Origin: Ridgeia piscesae
Taxonomy: Eukaryota > Annelida > Polychaeta > Sabellida > Siboglinidae
Assembly (NCBI GenBank): GCA_025642075.2
Contig: JAODUO010001086.1
Location: 79,501 to 143,500, forward strand
Direction of reading: 5' to 3'
Length of the DNA stretch: 64,000 nucleotides
Part shown: positions 13,501 through 23,320 of the stretch, piece by piece
How the letters are laid out: each line of letters starts with the position of its first letter
Numbering within the stretch: position 1 is the first letter of the stretch
The notes under the pieces: model-generated
The model's database searches: none
Seen by the model: only the letters and a program-made list of their open reading frames with translations
Told to the model about the DNA's origin: nothing
Position numbers and translations under genes: made by a program

Positions 13501-16500
13501 AGTAATCATCACAGCGTGGGACTCATACTCACAGCGTGGGACTCATACTCACAGCGTGGGACTCATACTCACAGCGTGGGACTCATACTCACAGCTTGGG
13601 ACTCATACTAACAGTGTGGGACTCATACTCACAGCGTGGGACTCATACTCACAGCGTGGGACTCATACTCACAGCTTGGGACTCATACTCACAGCTTGGG
13701 ACTCATACTCACAGCGTGGGACTCATACTCACAGCGTGGGACTCATACTCACAGCGTGGGACTCATACTCACAGCTGTGGGACTCATACTCACAGCGTGG
13801 GACTCATACTCACAGCGTGGGACTCATACTCACAGCGTGGGACTCATACTCACAGCGTGGGACTCATACTCACAGCGTGGGACTCATACTCACAGCGTGG
13901 GACTCATACTCACAGCGTGGGACTCATACTCACAGCGTGGGACTCATACTCACAGCGTGGGACTCATACTCACAGCGTGGGACTCATACTCACAGCGTGG
14001 GACTCATATTCACAGCGTGGGACTCATACTCACAGCGTGGGACTCATACTCACAGCGTGGGACTCATACTCACAGCGTGGGACTCATACTCACAGCGTGG
14101 GACTCATACTCACAGCTTGGGACTCATACTAACAGTGTGGGACTCATACTCACAGCGTGGGACTCATACTCACAGCTTGGGACTCATACTCACAGCTTGG
14201 GACTCATACTCACAGCGTGGGACTCATACTCACAGCGTGGGACTCATACTCACAGCGTGGGACTCATACTCACAGCGTGGGACTCATACTCACAGCTTGG
14301 GACTGATACTCACAGCTTGGGACTCATACTCACAGCTTGGGACTCATACTAACAGTGTGGGACTCATACTCACAGCATGGGACTCATACTCACAGCTTGG
14401 GACTCATACTCACAGCGTGGGACTCATACTCACAGCGTGGGACTCATACTCACAGCTTGGGACTCATACTAACAGCGTGGGACTCATACTCACAGCGTGG
14501 GACTCATACTCACAGCGTGGGACTCATACTCACAGCTGTGGGACTCATACTCACAGGGACTCATACTCACAGCGTGGGACTCATACTCACAGCGTGGGAC
14601 TCATACTCACAGCGTGGGACTCATACTCACAGCGTGGGACTCATACTCACAGTATGGGACTCATACTCACAGCGTGGGACTCATACTCACAGCGTGGGAC
14701 TCATACTCACAGCGTGGGACTCATACTCACAGCGTGGGACTCATACTCACAGCATGGGACTCATACTCACAGTGTGGGTCTCATACTCACAGCGTGGAAC
14801 TCATTCACTTGAAAAGTTACAAAGGGCAGCCCACTTGAGCAGTGTAACATCAACACTAAAGGATTTAGACTATGAACCCTCGAGGAGAGGAGAAAGAATG
14901 CTTCATTATCACTCATGTTTAAAATCATCCACAATCAGATTGCTACTCCATTCAGAAACAACTTAGTACTCAGACAGATAGACAGACACACACACTCAAA
15001 TTACCGACACAAACAGAACACATTAAGTCCAACACTGGACAAGACAGAAACTTGTTTTTCCCTTCAACTGTAGCCATATGGAATTTTCTAGACCCTCAAC
15101 AAATTTTGCCCCATTCAATACTCTCAGTAACATAGAGTGGTCCACATCATTGGCAACAGCTGGGATTTGCCAGTTATTCCACAGGTACAGAATGCACCAT
15201 AATGAATGAGGTCACATAAGAGTGTGTTTTCTGCAGAGAGTCGGCTGTGCTTCAGTTCCGTCTGCCGGACGGGTCGTCTGTCACGCAGCAGTTCCCCTCG
15301 GGAGACACGCTGGCAGCTGCCAGAGACTTTGTCACACAGGCGAGTCAATATCTTTTGTCAACACAATAACTTAATATACTTGTTGTGATTCGTATCAGAT
15401 AATAAATCAGAACCACTTATTTAACCAAAACGTAAAAAAATTTGTTTCTGGTGAAATACTTAAGTGCTCTCATAAAACAGATTTACTTTACGCGCCAAAC
15501 AGAAGTACTCGTTTCTGCCTCATTCTACATCGTTTAAAATCACCAATGTTCGATAAAATAAAAACTGTTGATAGTATAAATACCACTTGCTGTTTGTTGA
15601 CTTTCCTGTGGTTATTAGCAGGAAGAGTTGTTTATAATGTCACCCGATAAATTGAAATATTACAGTTGTACATCACATGCAGTGGAACTCATGTCACAGC
15701 GTGGACTCAAAATCTGTGGAACTCATACTCACAGTGTGGAACTCATACTCACAGCGTGGGACTCATACTCACAGCGTGGGACTCATACTCACAGTGTGGA
15801 ACTCATATTCACAGTGTGGGACTCATACTCACAGCGTGGGACTCATACTCACAGCGTGGAACTCATATTCACAGTGTGGGACTCATACTCACAGCGTGGG
15901 ACTCATACTCACAGCGTGGGACTCATACTCACAGCGTGGGACTCATAGTCACAGCGTGGAACTCATACTCACAGTGTGGAACTCATACTCACAGTGTGGA
16001 ACTCATATTCACAGTGTGGGACTCATACTCACAGCGTGGGACTCATACTCACAGCGTGGAACTCATATTCACAGTGTGGGACTCATACTCACAGCGTGGG
16101 ACTCATACTCACAGCGTGGGACTCATACTCACAGCGTGGGACTCATACTCACAGCGTGGGAGTCATACTCACAGCGTGGGAGTCATACTCACAGGTGGAA
16201 CTCATATTCACAGCGTGGGACTCATACTCACAGCGTGGAGTCATACTCACAGCGTGGGACTCATACTCACAGCGTGGGACTCATACTCACAGCGTGGGAG
16301 TCATACTCACAGCGTGGGACTCATACTCACAGCGTGGAACTCATATTCACAGCGTGGGACTCATACTCACAGCGTGGGAGTCATACTCACAGCGTGGGAC
16401 TCATACTCACAGCGTGGGACTCATACTCACAGCGTGGGACTCATACTCACAGCGTGGGACTCATACTCACAGCGTGGGACCTCATACCACAGCGTGGGAC

Positions 16501-19500
16501 TCATACTCACAGCGTGGGACTCTACTCACAGCGTGGGACTCATACTCACAGCGTGGGACTCATACTCACAGCGTGGGACTCATACTCACAGCGTGGGACT
16601 CATACTCACAGCGTGGGACTCATACTCACAGCGTGGGACTCATACTCACAGCGTGGGACTCATACTCACAGTGTGGGACTCATACTCACAGCGTGGGACT
16701 CATACTCACAGCGTGGGACTCATACTCAGCGTGGGACTCATGACTCACAGGGGGCTCATACTCACAGCGTGGGACTCATACTAACAGCGTGGGACTCATA
16801 CTCACAGCGTGGGACTCATACTAACAGCGTGGGACTCATACTAACAGTGTGGGTCTCATACTCACAGCGTGGGACTCATACTCACAGCGTGGGACTCATA
16901 CTCACAGCGTGGGACTCTTACTCACAGTGTGGGACTCTTACTCACAGCGTGGGACTCATACTCACAGCGTGGGACTCATACTCACAGTGTGGGACTCAAA
17001 CTAACAGTGTGGGACTCATACTCACAGTGTGGGACTCATACTCACAGCATGGGAATCATACTCACAGCGTGGGACTCATACTCACAGTGTGGGACTCAAA
17101 CTAACAGTGTGGGACTCATACTCACAGTGTGGGACTCAAACTAACAGTGTGAGACTCATACTCACAGCGTGGGACTCATACTCACAGCGTGGGACTCAGT
17201 ACTCACAGCGTGGGACTCATACTCACAGTGTGGGACTCATACTCACAGCGTGGGACTCATACTCACAGCGTGGGAGTCATACTCACAGCGTGGGACTCAT
17301 ACTCACAGCGTGGGACTCATACTCACAGCGTGGGAGTCATACTCACAGCGTGGGAGTCATACTCACAGCGTGGAACTCATATTCACAGCGTGGGACTCAT
17401 ACTCACAGCGTGGAAGTCATACTCACAGCGTGGGACTCATCACCACAGCGTGGGACTCATACTCACAGCGTGGGACTCATACTCACAGCGTGGGACCATA
17501 CTCACAGCGTGGAACTGCTGGACTCATACTCACAGCGTGGGACTCATACTCACAGCGTGGGACTCATACTCAGCGTGGGACTCATACTCACAGCGTGGGA
17601 CTCATACTCACAGCGTGGGACTCATACTCACAGCGTGGGGCTCATACTCACAGCGTGGACTCATACTCACAGCGTGGGACTCATACTCCCCTGGGACTCA
17701 TACTCACAGCGTGGGACTCATACTCACAGCTGGGACTCATACTCACAGCGTGGGACTCATACTCACAGCGTGGGACTCATACTCACAGCGTGGGACTCAA
17801 CTCACAGCGTGGGACTCATACTAAAAGCGTGGGACTACATACTCACAGCGTGGGACTCATACTCACAGCGTGGGACTCTTACTCACAGTGTGGGACTCTT
17901 ATCACAGCGTGGGACTCTACTCACAGCGTGGGACTCATACTCACAGTGTGGGACTCAAACTAAAAGTGTGGGACTCTACTCACAGTGTGGGACTCATACT
18001 CACAGCATGGGAAAATCATAACCCCCACAGTGTGGGACTCAAACTAACAGTGTGGGACTCATACTCACAGTGTGGACTCAACTCACAGTGGGATCATACC
18101 CAGCGTGGGACTCATATCAGCGTGGGACTCAAACTCACAGCGTGGGACTCATACTCACAGTGTGGGACTCAAACAACAGTGGAGACTCATACTCACAGCG
18201 TGGGACTCATACTCACAGCTGACCATCACACGGGACTCATACTCACAGCGTGGGACTCATACCACAGCGTGGACTCATACTCACAGCGTGGGACTCAAAC
18301 TAACAGTGTGGGACTCATACTCACAGCGTGGGACTCATACTCACAGTGTGAGACTCATACTCACAGCATGGGACTCGTACTCACAGCGTGGGACTCATAC
18401 TAACAATGTGGGACTCACACTCACGGCGTGGGACTCATTCACTTGAAAAGTTACAAAGGGCAGCCCACTTTTTTGGGCCAGTATCTTAAAAGCGTGGGAC
18501 TCAAAACTAAAGGATGTGGGACTTTAACCTCAGGAGAGGGGAACTTTATTTCACTTGAAAATTACAAAGTTGCACCCATTCAGAAACAGGCTTAGTATGA
18601 CAGAAGACAGTAACATCAAAACCACACAAACAGAACACATGAATCCAACAGGAGAGGACAAAAACTTGATTTTTTTACCTTTAATGTTTGAATTTTCAAA
18701 CCACAATCAGATTTTTCCCCATTCAAAACTCTCAGTAAAATAGAGTGGTCCACATCATTGGCAACAGCTGGGATTTGCCAGTTATTCCACAGGTACAGAA
18801 TGCACCATAATGAATGAGGTGACATAAGAGTGTGTTTTCTGCAGAGAGTCGGCTGTGCTTCAGTTCCGTCTGCCGGACGGGTCGTCTGTCACGCAGCAGT
18901 TCCCCTCGGGAGACACGCTGGCAGCTGCCAGAGACTTTGTCACACAGGCGAGTCAATATCTTTTGTCAACACAATAACTTAATATACTTCGTATCAGTAT
19001 AATAAATCGGAACCATTTATTTAACCAAAACGTAAAAAAATTAGTTTCTGGTGAAATACTTAAGTGCTCTCATAAAACAGATTTACTTTATGCGCCAAAC
19101 AGAAGTACTCGTTTCTGCCTCATTCTACATCATTTAAAATCATCAATGTTCGATAAAATAAAAACTGTTGATAGTATAAATACCACTTGCTGTTTGTTGA
19201 CTTTTCTGTGGTTATTAGCAGGAAGAGTTGCTTATAATTTCACCCGATAAATTGAAATATTACAGTTGTACATCACAATCATGGATTATGAAGTCATGTC
19301 ATCTGCGTTTGCTATCAAAATGTGTCTCAAAAACCTGTTTGCCTCATTCTAATTTCAGACAGATATCTTTGCTGGAAGTTTATACCCGTCCTTTTGCTCA
19401 CAGTGTCCTATACACTCCTTGTTTTCTTACACAATAAGTGCATTATGTACTAAAAAATGATCACTGTATTTATGGGTCTATATATATATTGTATATTTAC

Positions 19501-22500
19501 CGAGTACGCTTCCCCGACAGCATGTTGGGAGCAGCATGGGCGCCTTCCGTCTCTCCACCATGTTCCCGCGCCGGGAGTTCTGCAGCGAAGACATGTCACA
19601 GACCTTCCTTGACCTGGGACTCGTGCCGACGTCGGTTGTGATGATCCTGCCGGTAGGTGGCGCCACATGGTGGTCATGTGTAGTGCGAGTCGATGTCGTT
19701 GCTATGGGGTTTACTCTAGATTTCGGCCGCATTTCATATGTTGTTTCTACTGTAAAATGCCGATCCACCAGATGGCGCTGTGTTTGCACCAATGCATGAT
19801 GCTGTTTCGTTGGGTATTCGTAAAACTAATGATATTTACTATGATGTAAATTTTAACATGTTTTCTTGTTAATGCTAGTTGCGTAAACCATCCATACCTT
19901 ATTGGCAGCCCTTCGGTTCAACAACAGAAATAAGTGCTGCAAAGTCACATATCCAGTGTGTAAAACGCATTACAATAACAAATATCACGCATAATGTTGG
20001 CAAAATTGTGCACTAGAAGTAAAAACGTCACTTAAAAATCTCAAACAATGCAGTTCAACCCAACCTGGAATACTACACACTGAAAGTAAGCTTACCCATA
20101 GACTTTTTGTAAGCTACTCGAAATTCAAACACTGCACTATGCAGTCCAACACAACCCAAAATCCTAGGCACTGAAAACTAAACCCATCTTTAAGACATTT
20201 CTTTTGAAGCTAATATGCATTCGAGGTATATTGCATCAAAACATGATGACACGTGTTGTGCTCACATGTCTGGATGATACATATGTTGTGTTCACATGTC
20301 TGGTTGACACGTGTGTTGTGTTCACCTGTCAAGTTGACACATGTGTTGTGTTCACATGTCTGGTTGACACGTGTGTTGTGTTCACATGTCAGGTTGATAC
20401 ATGTGTTGTGTTCACATGTCAGGTTGACACGTGTGTTGTGCTCACATGTCTGGATGATACATGTGTTGTGCTCACATGTTTGGATGATACATGTGTTGTG
20501 TTCACATGTCTGGTTGACACGTGTGTTGTGTTCACATGCCGGGTTGACACGTGTGTTGTGTTCACATGTCTGGTTGACACGTATGTGGTGCTCACATGTT
20601 TGGATGACACGTGTGTTGTGTTCACATGTCTGGTTGACACGTGTGTTGTGTTCACATGTTTGGATGACATGTGTGTTGTTCTCACATGCTTGGATGACGC
20701 GTGTGTTGTGCTCAAATGTTTGGATGACACGTGTGTTGTGTTCACATGTGTGTTGTGCTCACATGTTTGGATGACAAGTGTTGTGTTCACATGTTTGGAT
20801 GACACGTGTGTTGTGCTCACATGTTTGGATGACACGTGTGTTGTGTTCACATGTCTGGTTGACATGTGTGTTGTGTTCACATGTCTGGATGACACGTGTG
20901 TTGTGTTCATATGTTTGGATGACACGTGTGTTGTGTTCACATGTTTGGATGACACGCGTGTTGTGTTCACATGTTTGGATGACACATGTGTTGTGCTCAC
21001 ATGTTTGGATGACATGTGTGTTGTGTTCACATGTCTGGATGACGTGTGTTGTGTTCACATGTTTGTATGACACGTGTGTTGTGTTCACATGTTTGGATGA
21101 CACGTGTGTTGTTCTCACATGCTTGGATGACGCGTGTGTTGTGCTCAAATGTTTGGATGACACGTGTGTTGTGTTCACATGTCTGGTTGACATGTGTGTT
21201 GTGCTCACATGTTTGGATGACACGTGTGTTGTGTTCACATGTTTGGATGACACGTGTGTTGTGCTCACATGTTTGGATGACACGTGTGTTGTGTTCACAT
21301 GTCTGGTTGACATGTGTGTTGTGTTCACGTCTGGATGACACGTGTGTTGTGTTCACATGTTTGGATGACACGTGTGTTGTGTTCACATGTTTGGATGACA
21401 CGCGTGTTGTGTTCACATGTTTGGATGACACGTGTGTTGTGCTCACATGTTTGGATGACACGTGTGTTGTGTTCACATGTCTGGTTGACACGTGTGTTGT
21501 GTTCACATGTCTGGTTGACACGTGTGTTGTGTTCACATGTTTGGTTGACACGTGTGTTGTGTTCACATGTTTGGTTGACATGTGTGTTGTGTTCACATGT
21601 CTGGTTGACACGTGTGTTGTGTTCACATGTCTGGTTGACACGTGTGTTGTGTTCACATGTTTGGATGACACGTGTGTTGTGTTCACATGTATGGTTGACA
21701 TGTGTGTTGTGTTCACATGTCTGGTTGACACGTGTGTTGTGTTCACATGTCTGGTTGACACATGTGTTGTGTTCACATGTTTGGATGACACGTGTGTTGT
21801 GTTCACATGTCTGGTTGACACGTGTGTTGTGTTCACATGTCTGGTTGACACGTGTGTTGTGTTCACATGTTTGGTTGACACGTGTGTTGTGTTCACATGT
21901 TTGGATGACACGTGTGTTGTGTTCACATGTCTGGTTGACATGTGTGTTGTGTTCACATGTCTGGTTGACACGTGTGTTGTGTTCACATGTCTGGTTGACA
22001 CGTGTGTTGTGTTCACATGTCTGGTTGACACGTGTGTTGACACAGGAGCGGTCCCAGTCAGGAGGCAGTGGCTCTAGTATAGTCAGCAGCTCTGGGCTGC
22101 TGTGGACCCTGCTGTCACCCTTCCTCGGACTCTGGAACTTCATATCTACCCTACTGTTCGGCGCCCCGAGTCGGCCAACCGGCTCGTACAACGACCCCGG
22201 CCACCAGGCGGCAGCACCGGAGCCCACTGCCACACCACCGGCACAACCACCGTCAGGACAACGGAATCGACCTCAGTCGTAAGTGTTGCATTGTTAAGAC
22301 ACTCTTATTTTGGCATCTCATTGGTCAATAGCCAGTTTCCATTATATTTATAGTTACTGTGGTGTACCTGTATATTAATTTACCGAACATATTAATTTAA
22401 CAGCATATTGAAGTGATAATATTTTAATGTTGTCTTGAAGTCATAGAAACAAGGGTTGTGTGCAATTAAGTCCAATCTTATACTGAACTCAGGTAGGGAC

Positions 22501-23042
22501 TGTGTTCGCTGATGTGTTCGACGTATAAAGCCTGATGATGTATGCTTTACAAATAACCGTTGCAGATCATTTGGTAGAACACTGCGGTGATAACCATTCA
22601 ACTTAAATAAAACAGTTCATAACTCAACTATATCCTTGAATTTTTAAATGTGATAATTATAAATCGAGTATTTGTCAGTTTGTCATTTTGTCTGGCACCA
22701 TAACACAATCGTTTCACTCTTCTGTGCCAATAAGTCACATTACTTAACAGTTTGTTAAGTAGGGGTTTCCTGATGTTTGTGGGGTACGAAGAGTGACCAA
22801 TGCATGTCGGGGTGGATGATGCTGGGGATAAATTTACAAACGACAGATGCTACTTTCGATAACTTTGATTTTACTGCGTCATTGTTGTTCTTCAGTTTTG
22901 ACGTCAAAGTTGACTAAATTTAATTGTGTGCAGGTCATATGGTTTACGGAGACGGCCCGATGGTAACATGCATCGGTTGACGGCGGAGGACAGCGATGAC
23001 GACAACGCCACCTGGAATGGAAACTCTACGCAACAGCTATGA
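4500..23042 (+). CDS. UBXN4: UBXN4 (erasin), UBX-domain p97/VCP adaptor of the ER, complete 12-exon gene
   Basis: Exons 4500-4581, 4904-5009, 5272-5300, 6587-6705, 7430-7581, 9013-9121, 11665-11780, 12314-12436, 15237-15339 (or its identical copy 18845-18947), 19521-19652, 22046-22278 and 22934-23042 join without a frame break into 470 residues (human about 508). Residues 1-112 form the thioredoxin-like N-terminal domain (MKWFEGTIPAAI start; VCIPSTFFIGDGGVPLEV at 76-93 with the cis-Pro-type P79). About 163-278 is a highly charged coiled coil. The UBX domain spans about 279-357 (FRLPDGSS at 286, p97-contacting FPR at 328-330). Residues 374-396 form the hydrophobic hairpin that holds the protein in the ER membrane. 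The C-terminal NATWNGNSTQQ matches the vertebrate NNTWNGNSTQQ ending. In vertebrates it recruits p97 for ER-associated degradation. The identification is firm. Confidence 0.95.
4904..5009 (+). CDS. UBXN4: UBXN4 exon 2
   Basis: The acceptor ttttcttcag is strong. The exon encodes GDDELSHQMDESWASKDVE, matching GDDEQSTQMAASWEDDKV in human, and ends in phase 2 at CAGAG|gtcatt. Confidence 0.93.
5272..5300 (+). CDS. UBXN4: UBXN4 exon 3 (29-nt microexon)
   Basis: Only 29 nt, encoding the SESCKQFGQI segment that matches SEACLQFSQI in human. The acceptor is ctgtttttag and the donor ATTT|gtatcc. It is needed to keep frame between exons 2 and 4. Confidence 0.9.
5465..5717. mobile_element. MITE with CAGGGGTAGAAA terminal inverted repeats, UBXN4 intron 3
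   Basis: Left end CAGGGGTAGAAAT, right end GTTTCTACCCCTG, bounding 253 bp. The inside has repeated tggtagtc/gactacc motifs, making it strongly self-complementary. AAGT flanks both ends and may be part of the target duplication. CAGGGG ends resemble hAT-type termini. Confidence 0.7.
5785..6120. repeat. Dispersed repeat, copy 1
   Basis: Shares a series of blocks with 6985-7295: tggggaacct, ggtcc/gggcc, ccaccagcgt, cattatat..cagcatttgtt, gttggag.ctaaaa, atgaactgaaa, and gatcct..ggt..cccatta. The two are old copies of one element, inserted about 1.2 kb apart in UBXN4 introns 3 and 4. Confidence 0.7.
6127..6262. repeat. Hairpin MITE-like inverted repeat
   Basis: Outer arms catcatttgatgagcac / gctcatcaaatcatgg enclose perfect inner arms aaacttggatatc / gatatccaagttt around a short loop. 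No coding capacity. Confidence 0.8.
6587..6705 (+). CDS. UBXN4: UBXN4 exon 4
   Basis: Encodes YPIVCIPSTFFIGDGGVPLE and the helix after it, ending VIQ|gtttgt in phase 0. This is the best-conserved part of the N-terminal domain. Confidence 0.95.
6985..7295. repeat. Dispersed repeat, copy 2
   Basis: Second copy of the element at 5785-6120, in UBXN4 intron 4, with the same block order and substantial divergence. Confidence 0.68.
7430..7581 (+). CDS. UBXN4: UBXN4 exon 5
   Basis: Low-complexity Ala/Ser linker (AASAAQAASSSGLADQ) with an acidic stretch, then the start of the coiled coil. Acceptor tgtctttag, donor AAA|gtaagt. Confidence 0.9.
8250..8837 (+). mobile_element. 5'-truncated non-LTR retrotransposon (CR1/L2-like), reverse transcriptase C-terminal remnant
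   Basis: Residues ARSFTVSAAKAWNTLPNNIR followed by FKTALKTHLF (about 8450-8580) match the C-terminal tail of CR1/L2/Rex-type reverse transcriptase ORFs (RAFSVAAPKLWNSLP..FKSRLKTHLF). A short 3' UTR ends in aaaagcgccaaattgcc and an (ATT)n tail near 8822-8837, the usual end of these elements. Upstream frames are broken, so it is a dead fragment. Confidence 0.82.
8862..8985 (+). repeat. SINE body fragment
   Basis: Shares ctgaatg.ttccagagaagt, then ttga.tgaacag and a.tgtaagaa.ttgcct with 11500-11625, so it is a 5'-truncated copy of that SINE. It lies just before UBXN4 exon 6. Confidence 0.6.
9013..9121 (+). CDS. UBXN4: UBXN4 exon 6
   Basis: Lys/Glu-rich coiled coil (AKELISQKQREKALREKEEA). Acceptor tggttgcag, donor CAG|gtgggc, ends in phase 0. 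Confidence 0.88.
10985..11335 (+). mobile_element. Non-LTR retrotransposon 3' fragment (GRPR-type C-terminus)
   Basis: Plus-strand frames read GHVERMGDEKL, RRGRPR, WEDCVKR and similar pieces, the usual C-terminal block of LINE ORF2 proteins (GHVxRM..GRPxxRW.D.VK.DL), interrupted by stops. Homologous fragments lie at 45985-46155 and 48085-48418. Confidence 0.7.
11336..11640 (+). mobile_element. tRNA-derived SINE
   Basis: A-box-like TAGCTGAGC at 11343-11351 and B box GGTTCAAATCC at 11387-11397 are spaced as in a tRNA gene. A non-tRNA body shared with 8862-8985 follows. The tRNA-like part lacks a foldable acceptor stem, so it is a SINE and not a tRNA gene. Confidence 0.68.
11665..11780 (+). CDS. 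UBXN4: UBXN4 exon 7
   Basis: Coiled-coil continuation with REEERKARERVKAQIAQDR, matching ARERIKQQIALDRAERAARF at the same place in human. Acceptor tttgtccag, donor GACAG|gtgcac, phase 2. Confidence 0.92.
12314..12436 (+). CDS. UBXN4: UBXN4 exon 8
   Basis: Encodes ADRAARFQKEKADRDEAVAS, continuing the DRAERAARF coiled coil up to the UBX domain. Acceptor tcgcacacag, donor CGCAG|gtattt. Confidence 0.93.
12871..14806. repeat. 20-bp satellite, array 1 (UBXN4 intron 8)
   Basis: Nearly 100 copies of catactcacagcgtgggact. A cttggg variant is repeatedly followed by a unit with ctaacag instead of ctcacag (13381, 13593, 14113, 14333, 14453), at spacings near multiples of 20, showing amplification of multi-unit blocks. 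All three plus frames stay open because the unit has no stop in any register, which explains ORFs of several hundred codons that are not genes. Confidence 0.98.
14800..15130 (+). mobile_element. Degenerate LINE reverse transcriptase C-terminal remnant
   Basis: Broken frames read LEKLQRAAHLSSVTSTLKDL and later HSNYRHKQ, recalling the LEKVQRRAARF..SVTsMLeDLgW..R..ysFFPRT block of jockey/CR1-type reverse transcriptases. It joins the end of array 1 to intron 8 sequence. A scrambled second copy lies at 18437-18735. Confidence 0.62.
15237..15339 (+). CDS. UBXN4: UBXN4 exon 9, copy A (first half of UBX domain)
   Basis: Encodes ESAVLQFRLPDGSSVTQQFP and TLAAARDFVTQ, the first strands and helix of UBX. 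It enters in phase 2 and leaves in phase 0. The donor is CAG|gcgagt, a GC-AG intron. An identical exon lies at 18845-18947. One copy keeps frame into exon 10; splicing in both would not, as the exon is 103 nt. Confidence 0.9.
15695..18440. repeat. 20-bp satellite, array 2
   Basis: Same unit as array 1, roughly 135-140 copies, with a different variant set (gtggaactcatattc, gggagtcat, gggactcaaac, gggactctta). From about 16190 onward there are many 1-5-base indels and truncated units (acaggtggaactc, acagctgggactc, actcccctgggactc), unlike the regular array 1. Confidence 0.97.
18437..19277. repeat. Duplicated intron-exon segment, copy B
   Basis: From 18742 it repeats 15136-15675, including exon 9, at about 2 percent divergence outside the exon. 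18460-18735 mixes pieces of the LINE remnant with pieces of the 20-bp satellite (for example aaaagcgtgggactcaaaac). Confidence 0.92.
18845..18947 (+). CDS. UBXN4: UBXN4 exon 9, copy B (identical duplicate)
   Basis: All 103 bases equal copy A, with the same acceptor (ttttctgcag) and the same GC donor. Flanking intron differs from copy A at roughly 10 places over about 540 bp. It is either an alternative, mutually exclusive exon or, more likely, a second allele or misassembled copy. Confidence 0.75.
19521..19652 (+). CDS. UBXN4: UBXN4 exon 10 (second half of UBX domain)
   Basis: Encodes MGAFRLSTMFPRREFCSEDM and the final UBX strands (TSVVMILP). FPR is the p97-binding loop motif of UBX domains. 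Exactly 44 codons, phase 0 at both ends, acceptor ccccgacag, donor CCG|gtaggt. Confidence 0.95.
20241..22045. repeat. 30-bp minisatellite (UBXN4 intron 10), ending at the exon 11 acceptor
   Basis: About 60 copies of gtgttgtgttcacatgt plus (t/c)tgg(a/t)tgacac. Because 30 is a multiple of 3, frames on both strands stay open and give long decapeptide-repeat ORFs with no coding meaning. The last unit is cut to gtgttg and followed directly by acacag|GAG, the splice acceptor. Confidence 0.98.
22046..22278 (+). CDS. UBXN4: UBXN4 exon 11 (ER membrane hairpin and linker)
   Basis: Encodes SSGLLWTLLSPFLGLWNFIS and TLLFG, the hydrophobic segment aligned with SSGDIWTLLGTVLYPFLAIW in human, then a Pro/Ala/Gln-rich linker. 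The acceptor (gttgacacag) is formed by the last bases of the 30-bp minisatellite. Donor TCAGTC|gtaagt. Confidence 0.93.
22934..23042 (+). CDS. UBXN4: UBXN4 exon 12 (C-terminus and stop)
   Basis: Encodes SYGLRRRPDGNMHRLTAEDS and then DDDNATWNGNSTQQL and TGA, matching the conserved family C-terminus. Acceptor ttgtgtgcag. Confidence 0.95.
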
Positions 23043-23320
23043 ACAGAACACTCACTGTGTCTGCAAAGTGAAAGTGAAAGTATGCTGTACATGGCAAGGC
23101 CACCGCACTGACCTGTGGGAGTGTTTGCTGATATTTCAGACATGTGATCTACGTTCCGTTGTGTATTGACTTTGCAGGGAAGTTGCTATGTGGTGTATAC
23201 ATACGATAAAAGACTAAGATAAGGATATACTTGTATTATATGATATTTCACCATTAAAAGTATTCAACATTGAACTTGTATTCACACAAAAATAAAGAGA
23301 AATAAAAATTTGCAGTTGTT
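23043..23320 (+). terminator. UBXN4: UBXN4 3' UTR and polyadenylation signals
   Basis: AATAAA at 23291-23296 and again at 23301-23306, about 250 bp past the stop, are the first canonical polyadenylation signals. A further AATAAA at 24729-24734 could serve a longer 3' UTR. Confidence 0.6.

Larger units (their letters stand above)
14800..15675. repeat. Duplicated intron-exon segment, copy A
   Basis: From about 15136 to 15675 this is nearly identical to 18742-19277 and contains UBXN4 exon 9. The first 300 bases are only patchily similar to 18437-18740. Confidence 0.93.

Noticed and set aside
12886..18446. Very long plus-strand ORFs of 120-475 codons repeating a 20-residue His/Ser/Trp motif
   Set aside because: They are translations of the 20-bp satellite, which is stop-free in all three registers, and they lie between UBXN4 exons 8 and 10.
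20204..22282. Long overlapping ORFs on both strands with a 10-residue repeat
   Set aside because: They are produced by the 30-bp minisatellite in UBXN4 intron 10. The frame that runs into exon 11 is open by chance of unit length.
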